Source of the DNA: Eremomyces bilateralis CBS 781.70
Taxonomy: Eukaryota; Ascomycota; Dothideomycetes; Eremomycetales; Eremomycetaceae
Assembly: GCF_010015585.1 (NCBI RefSeq)
Contig: NW_022985077.1
Coordinates: 258,510 to 322,509, forward strand
DNA: 64,000 nt
Direction of reading: 5' to 3'
Made by a program: the position numbers and the translations under genes. Below the pieces are notes generated by a model. The model saw nothing but the letters and a program-made list of their open reading frames with translations. It was not told where the DNA came from and made no database searches. How positions within the stretch are numbered: the first letter of the stretch is position 1; every line of letters begins with the position of its first letter. This document shows, one piece after another, positions 58,040 through 64,000 of this stretch.

Positions 58040-60451
58040 TCAGTTCAATCCCAGCTCTTTATAGAACGACTCCGTGCTAGGCTCCCGCCCAAGGAACTCC
58101 CTCAACGACTCCATCTCCTCCCGACTTCCGCCCTTTTCGAGAACCGTATGTCGATATCTCCTTCCTTCCTTTCCGTTCATCGGATCCTTGGCGAAGACGG
58201 AGTGAAACATGTCCGCGCTGTAAACTTGGGAGCTAAACCATGGCGTTAGCGTGGTCGCTCGGGACGCGTTGGGAGGGAGGCGGAACTTACTAGAGATAGC
58301 CGTAGTACCCGGCATCGTAGCCGCCGATCAAGTGTCCGAAGGTTGCTAGATGGTGTTAGAGGTCGGTTCAGAAGGCAGAGGGGGATACTCACATTGGCCG
58401 TTCGCCCAGTTCCACCCCTTCCCATCAACCTCCAGCCCCTGTAGCCTCGCAATCTCGTGCCTCAGCTGATTATACAGCACAGTCGGGTCGAGCTTCACCA
58501 CCTCATCATGGCTCGAGGGCGTATGCACCGTCATATCATAGATCCCAAAGTGCAGCTGGCGCAAATTGAACATCGCCGCATTGACATGCTTCGTCCGCAC
58601 CAACTTCTCCAGCAGCGCATCCGGGATCTGCTCCTCGGGCGCCGCGTTCCCCTTCTCCGCCTCCGGCAGCCCATCCTTCCACGCCGCGGCGAGGTCGGGG
58701 CTCAGGTAGCTGTAGTGCTTGCTGAGGGCCTTCAGCTGTGCGGGGTCCCAGCACCAGTTCTCCAGCATCTGGGAGGGCGCTTCGACGAAGTCGCGCACGG
58801 TGTTGGTGCCGTGGAAACGGGAGTACGTGGTGCGGGAGACGAGGTCGTGGATGCCGTGGCCGAGTTCGTGGAATAGCGTGACGACCTCATCGTGTTGGAG
58901 GAGAGAGGGTTTCTTGGGCGTGGGCTTGCTGAAGTTGCAGACCAGGGCGGTGGCCGGATAGCGGCGGGTGGTGGAGTTGACTTGGAAGCCCTATAGAATG
59001 TGAGTGGGTGAAAAAAGCGATCAGTGTTGTACTTGGGGTGGGACGTACCGGTTGCAGGTTGAAGTTCGCCGCGTGCCCATATTTCCCGTCGCGAGGATGA
59101 AGGTCGAGGTAGAGGTAACCGACGAATTCGCTGCCTTCACCCTCGTCGTCCCAGACGCTGAAAAGCGCGACGTCTTCATGCCAAACAATGTCTTTTCCGT
59201 TGCCGGATGAGCTGACAGCATCTCGGTCTGCTCCGGTCAGTTCGACAAAGACGAGGCCAAAGATCTCTTCGAAGATATGAAGCATCCCACGAATGGTCGT
59301 CTGCAAGGGGAAATAGTCCGCAATCTTCTCGTGGTCGACCTCGTAATCCTTCTCCACCAACAAGCGATCGTAGAATCGGTGATCCCAGAGATAGTAGCGT
59401 CCGTCGAAGGTTTGCGCCTTGCCGCGAGCCTTCAAATCCTCCTCCTTCATTTTCAGCAGCGTAGCGATCTCCTTCAAGCCACCTGGACCTAGACGCTTCC
59501 TCAGATCTCCAAGGAAGTCGTCCACCGTCTTCGTCGTCTTCGCCATCTTGTCCTCGATCCTAAACTGCGCATGATTCTCGTACCCCAGAAGCCTCGCTGC
59601 CTCATCCCGCAGTTCAATCGCCTCTTTGAACAGCGGAACATTGGTGTTGCACTTGTTCTCGTTGTCCACGAAGACCTTCTTGCGCACATCGGGGCTCACG
59701 GCGTACTTGAGCGTGGGGAAGAGATCCGGATACTTGAACGTCAACCGAATTTTGCCCTCATTCTCGCCCGTACCTTTCTCCAGATTATTCACCACATCGG
59801 CCGGGACGCCCTCCAGATCCTGTGGCGTGAACCAAATGCCTCCGTTCTCCTCATTGAGCGTCTTTTGGAATTCAATGCTCAGCTCGCTCAGCCGCTTCTT
59901 GATCTCCTTGAACCGGTCGCGCTTCGGTCCCGCGGGGATGTTCAACCCGTTCCGGACGAAGTTCTTGTGGTCTTTCTCGAGCAACCGGCGGGACTCCGGG
60001 TCGAGCGGCTCGTTCTTCTTGAGCACCGCATCGACAATCTTGAAGACATCTTCGCGCATCGACGACTCGATGCCGAAGTCGTCGAGCATCTTCTCGGCTT
60101 CGGTGCTAGCGTCACGGAGCTCCTTGGAGGTGCTGACCGCCTGGTAGAACCCGATGATGTGCGATTCGAGGGCCATGGTGTTGTCGTCGACGGCCATCGG
60201 GAGGTTGACGTTTCGGAAGGTAGCGCTAGAGGCATCATTGTCCGCGACGACCTTGTCTTGCACGGATTTGGATTGGGCGATCTATCATCATGTCAACCAA
60301 CAATCCCCATGTGATATTGCATGAGGAGCAACATCGCCTCGGAACTCACCAGCCTCTCCGTAACCTTGATCAAACTCTCTGGAGTGGCTGTGAAGGTCGG
60401 CGGAGCCTGCGGCGGCTTGCGATACCGCTCCGGGACCTGTGCCCCCGTCAT
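58040..60451 (-). CDS. PRD1: M3-family zinc oligopeptidase (saccharolysin/MepB type)
   Basis: Five exons (60350-60451, 59049-60281, 58393-58990, 58291-58345, 58040-58232) give 726 residues, the normal length of cytosolic thimet-type oligopeptidases. The start MTGAQVPERYRKPPQAPPTF is the first in-frame ATG and agrees with the fungal family. The zinc site HELGH is at about 486-490 in LFHELGHGIHDLVSRT, followed by ENWCWDP, which carries the third ligand Glu. FGHLIGGYDAGYYGYLYSSQ, the substrate-closing loop, is assembled across two short exons. The enzyme cuts short peptides, typically below about 20 residues, downstream of the proteasome. The frame stays open upstream of the ATG and encodes a membrane segment (see findings). 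Confidence 0.95.
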
Positions 60452-61370
60452 GATTCCGGCAGTACTTCCGGGACGATAGCTCGAAAGTGACGACTGTTTC
60501 CCGATGGGGAGCGGGGAGAAGCGGCCCAACAAAGATGTGATACGGGGGGTGAATCGGGATGCCAGGACGAAGATACACGAGAAGAAAAGCAAGAAGATGA
60601 GAGGGACGAGGAATTTCTTTAGACGAGTAGGAGGTCGCTCCTGTTTGCGGGATGTAAACGAAGGTGGTGAGGGGGAGCGAGAGAGTGAAGGGGAGCGAGT
60701 GGGGAGGTTGGAGCGGAGGTGAATGGAGTTGGGGTCGTTTGAGAACGCCAGGATGTGTTTGTTCACTGTCGGGTTTTTATATTTGCATTGGTTTGATGGG
60801 TCTTACTGAAAGGCTAATTGACGGAGCTTTAGTAAGATGGCGGTGAATTGAATTGTCCAGCAGGTTGAAGCTCTCCGTTTGCTGTATTATTACAGACAAC
60901 AGTAGCCAGATCTCACGGGAGGAGTTAATGGTTAGTGGCATTCTTGGCGTCGATCCGTTCTCAGACTATGGAGTGTGGAATTCCATGGATTTAAGGGACC
61001 ATATGACGCCAATTGGCTCTTTTAATTTATCATTGCAGCGACAATAGAAATCACGCCTTTCAGATCTGAAAGCTGTGTCGGCTGAGTCTGGTCGGTTTGA
61101 AAGAGGATGGTATTATTTATTCTCGTCTTCTGAGTGCCGTGAGGCGTAAGGACCGTCTTTTTTACTATATAAAATCCATGAAAATAAACCAATTCAATAG
61201 TTAGAGATACCGAAATCTGGCCAAATTCATACCTGACCACATATGGGTGCCGTGAGACACCTTGCTTCATCATTCGTCAGGGGGCCAGCGTGTATATTCC
61301 TGGAGATTCTTTCGATCGGTCTCGTCATACCGCAGCGATATTCGAAATCCGCTGCCTTTCGCCGTCTTTA
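60452..61370. other. Upstream region of the oligopeptidase, with in-frame open extension
   Basis: The left 315 bases, to about 60766, are open in the oligopeptidase frame on the minus strand but contain no ATG. The remainder holds the promoter and the 3' region of the next gene. No separate gene was recognised. Confidence 0.55.
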
Positions 61371-63299
61371 TTAATTCCCACTCCCTGTGCCACTTCCCGC
61401 ACCCGAAGTACTCAACCCAGGGTCACCGAATGGATCCCTCGTCGAACCAGGACTCGGATACTGCTCCGCACCTCCACCATCACTCCTACAACTTGTCCTA
61501 GTGGAAACCCGTCCGGGAATCGGGCGAGGTAGAATCTCCCCCTCCGCATTGCGCTTATATCCCGCCCCGAACCTGGACATATCCCCTTCCCAGACCGGCA
61601 ACCCTTCAGGAGGCTGCGACTCCCCCTGCGGCTTGCCCTGGGAGAACTCGGCGAGGCACCCGTTGATCCCGGTGAGTGCCCATGCGAAACACGCGATGTC
61701 GCGGATGGCGGTGAAGAAGTCTTGAGGCGGCGGGCCTCCGGCGGTGAGATTTGTAGCCGGGACGCCGGTGAACTGCGGTGTGGGTGGGCTAGGCACAGGG
61801 TGTTTCTGGGCTGTGCCTCTTGGACGGGTGCCCGTCGGCCAGGCTTCGACGGGTCGTGCGTGCGGATAGTTGGCGTACGGGTTGACATTTGATGGAGAGA
61901 ATACGGGGTGAGGGGCCCAGGGGGCGGCGAAGATCCCACTGCTCGGTTCTCCGCTTATTGAAGCAGCCGGTGGAGGCCGTCCGACAGGATCCGGTATTGC
62001 ACTGGTGACTGGCTTTGCGGGGACTGCGGTTCTAAGGTGGTCTAAACCCGTCCGCATATGAATAACTCCTGGGGCCCTCGGTGTCGGTGGTTTGACGCCG
62101 GGGATGAGTGGACGGGCACGGCGGAGAATGACCACGAGGCCGTCAGATGTGCAGGATACGACAGCTTCCAGCTCAACTCCTTCGGAGAACTGTCCCTCTC
62201 CAGTATTGATGTTGTTGCCGGCAGCGGGGCCTGATTCCCGCGTAGTGGAGGGGCCGGACAATGCTCGTTTAGCACCGAGGCTGGATGTACCACTGCTAGT
62301 GCTGTGAGAGCTATCAGACGAAGAGCTAGCTGGTTGTGCACCACATTGGCTACGTTGGACACCGCCGGAGCCTGCCCTCGAAGTTTCTGCATTTGTCTCA
62401 GCATCAGTCGTGGCTTCAGTCGTCTCCGCACCAGTGCCGGCAGTCTCCTGATCAGTTGTGGCAGGATGATCTTCAAGTCTCGGATCACGAAACCAGAACC
62501 GCAAATATGCAATCGAGTCATTCTCTTTGGCCCCTTCAAGGCAGCGAACCGCGTCTCCAAGGCAGTGTTCCTGGATGCAGTAATAGAAGCTCCGACCCTT
62601 CATGTCATCGCTATTTATGCCAACAATCTGCTCGAGCGCGGATGTCGCGTACATGATGGTCAACGTCCGTGTAAATCTGTTGAGGAAAAGCGCCGCTCGC
62701 GGCTCATGAGTCTGCTCGGTTGGACTCAGGTTGAATTTGGCGCTTAAATGGGAAAGCATGTGGTATCTTGGATCTTTGGGATTGCTGGAAAACAGTTTGC
62801 GAACAACAGGGGCACTGGTTGCACGCGCTGAGGAAGATTAGCATATGCTACGTATAGCATAGAGCTCTACACGGCTCAGGGGGCACGCGTGGGTGAGAGG
62901 TTCGAAGGGAAATGACCTTACCATCGCTTCCTGATCCACGGCGGTAGATGCTCGTACAAACAACCATGACATCAAAAACAATGGTGAAGCAGCACTCGCA
63001 GCTGACATAAGCGTCCTCATTGTTTTTGAAGCGACAGTATGCCAATACGGCGGCCTTGTCTAAAGTCACTCCACGCGAGTGGAGGCGGCGGGCTAGAGGG
63101 ACCTCGTCCGGGTGGAAGAATTCCCACATGGGCCGGTGGATAATCTCATCAGGCGTATGACCGAGGATGTCAACGATGGAACCGGAAGCATATAGGACGT
63201 GAGCCTCCGAGCTCAAGTCTGGGTGATGTCAGTATGCAATGTAATTCCGCTCAATTCAAAACTAGGCTTGCCGTGGATGGTGATGCATGTAGTCTCCAT
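61371..63299 (-). CDS. Two-PAS-domain fungal sensory protein
   Basis: Three exons (63263-63299, 62922-63218, 61371-62827) give 596 residues. The first PAS-like domain spans about residues 13-110: HVLYASGSIVDILGHTPDEI, HRPMWEFFHPDEVPLARRLH and CRFKNNEDAYVSCECCFTIV. The second, about 130-230, has RFTRTLTIMYATSALEQIVG, FYYCIQEHCLGDAVRCLEGA and SIAYLRFWFRDP. The C-terminal 350 residues are Pro/Ser/Thr/Gly-rich and probably disordered, without a DNA-binding or kinase domain. PAS domains bind small ligands or partner proteins, so signal sensing or dimerisation is likely. Intron 1 is only 44 nt with a weak GTTTTG donor but a perfect TACTGAC branch site. The frame remains coding-like upstream of the chosen ATG, so the N-terminus may be longer. 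Confidence 0.78.
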
Positions 63300-64000
63300 G
63301 ACGCCTAAGGATTCCGCTGCCTCTACTAATATAGAACGCAACTCCCCGGTATCAACGTTGTTTGAGGCGAAGAAGGTTGTGAAAGTTTAAATGGGATTGT
63401 CACCGTGTAATGATTTCTGTGATATCTGTAACAGAGCCAGAGAAGGTGGACTTCAATGGGACCGGATGAAGGGGACACTGGGTGGGACGCGTACTTATTC
63501 CTGTGGACGTACCATATGGAGAACTGGTGAGTTTGTTATTACAGTTTCTGCGGAACAGTATTTGACATAGGCTGGTGCCAGTACCTTTTGCATAGAGTTC
63601 TCTACGTACTACAGAGAGATCCTCCAACGATGAATGGGTAAGATTGTCGATCAAGGCAGTGGCGGCCCGTGGCGCTTGATAGTGATAGCTCGCTAGCCTT
63701 ACAAGTCAGGGACGAGCCCGGATCGTCGAAAAGACGATGAACGAGGCCAATGGAGATATCCAGAGAATCAGATGCAATAGCTCTGCAGGACGCCCTAATC
63801 GGATTTTCGTCGGGATGATCGTCCCGATGCAGGCAGTACTGCTTTTGGGTCGGCCAGCGGAAAACTGTGTTGGCGCAGTGAAACCTAGTCAATCGTCAAT
63901 TCCTGGTTGAAAATAGGAAGCTATCACATTGTATCAATGACGGAATCGCAAGAATCCTGAGGTCCAGCTGAGGATGCAGGAGGTAAGTATAGCCGCATTA
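63300..64000. other. Upstream region of the PAS gene, window edge
   Basis: Immediately upstream of the PAS start, about 23 codons are open and plausible in frame. Further up, two minus-strand frames (63400-63654, 63602-63892) overlap in different registers and could be missing 5' exons, a leader with small frames, or chance. No domain is clear. Confidence 0.4.

Noticed and set aside
59571-60314. 247-codon plus-strand frame opposite the oligopeptidase
   Set aside because: It is antisense to a strongly conserved M3 peptidase exon.
63400-63892. Minus-strand frames upstream of the PAS gene considered as its first exons
   Set aside because: No splice donor in a matching phase joins them to the PAS frame. 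They are left as unresolved upstream sequence.

Overview
This window is nuclear DNA of a filamentous ascomycete (Pezizomycotina), most likely a eurotiomycete such as Aspergillus, Penicillium or a relative. The reasons are short introns (about 47-70 nt) with GTAAGT or GTATGN donors and CTAAC/CTGAC-like branch sites, dense genes on both strands, the form of ribosomal protein eS17, a Pmd1/AtrD-type full-size ABC transporter, and traces of a non-reducing polyketide pathway. The genus is an inference. All gene models were built by hand from reading frames and splice signals. For the models whose exons are listed, the exon lengths sum to a multiple of three.

Layout. 0.7-3.9 kb: a large secreted, probably GPI-anchored, repeat-rich wall protein (minus); its signal-peptide exon lies beyond the main reading frame. 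5.0-7.0 kb: an atypical Rho-like GTPase (+) and actin capping protein alpha (-). 7.9-17.7 kb: an accessory island with the fossil of a non-reducing polyketide synthase, an apparently intact EthD-type decarboxylase/dehydratase, and two zinc-finger regulators, separated by long stretches without genes. 18.3-21.4 kb: ribosomal protein eS17 and a fungal unknown. 21.4-26.5 kb: a 5-kb stretch with no supportable gene. 26.5-43.8 kb: a dense housekeeping block with Rheb, a modin-like membrane protein, Rab GDI, mitochondrial ribosomal protein L4, CCR4-NOT subunit 2, TIM21, MSP1, a HAUS3/augmin-like coiled-coil protein and a small membrane protein. 43.8-48.6 kb: an AT-rich spacer with a hairpin and a tRNA-like unit, a four-exon NmrA-like Rossmann gene, and an F-box relic. 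48.6-64 kb: thymidylate synthase with paired MluI cell-cycle boxes, a CHIP-type ubiquitin ligase, a full-size ABCB transporter, an M3 oligopeptidase and a two-PAS protein.

How the genes relate. Most housekeeping genes are not functionally linked by position. Two associations stand out: TIM21 and MSP1, both mitochondrial membrane protein-handling factors, share a divergent promoter of about 400 bp; and the polyketide synthase fossil, the EthD enzyme and the zinc-finger genes together look like a secondary-metabolite locus that has lost its core enzyme. I found no CRISPR array, rRNA gene, intact transposon or virus-like element. No clearly novel system is visible. The most interesting items are the orphaned EthD gene beside the synthase fossil, the Rho-like GTPase with an altered catalytic motif, the possible membrane-anchored form of the oligopeptidase, and the small Pol III-like unit at 44.5 kb.
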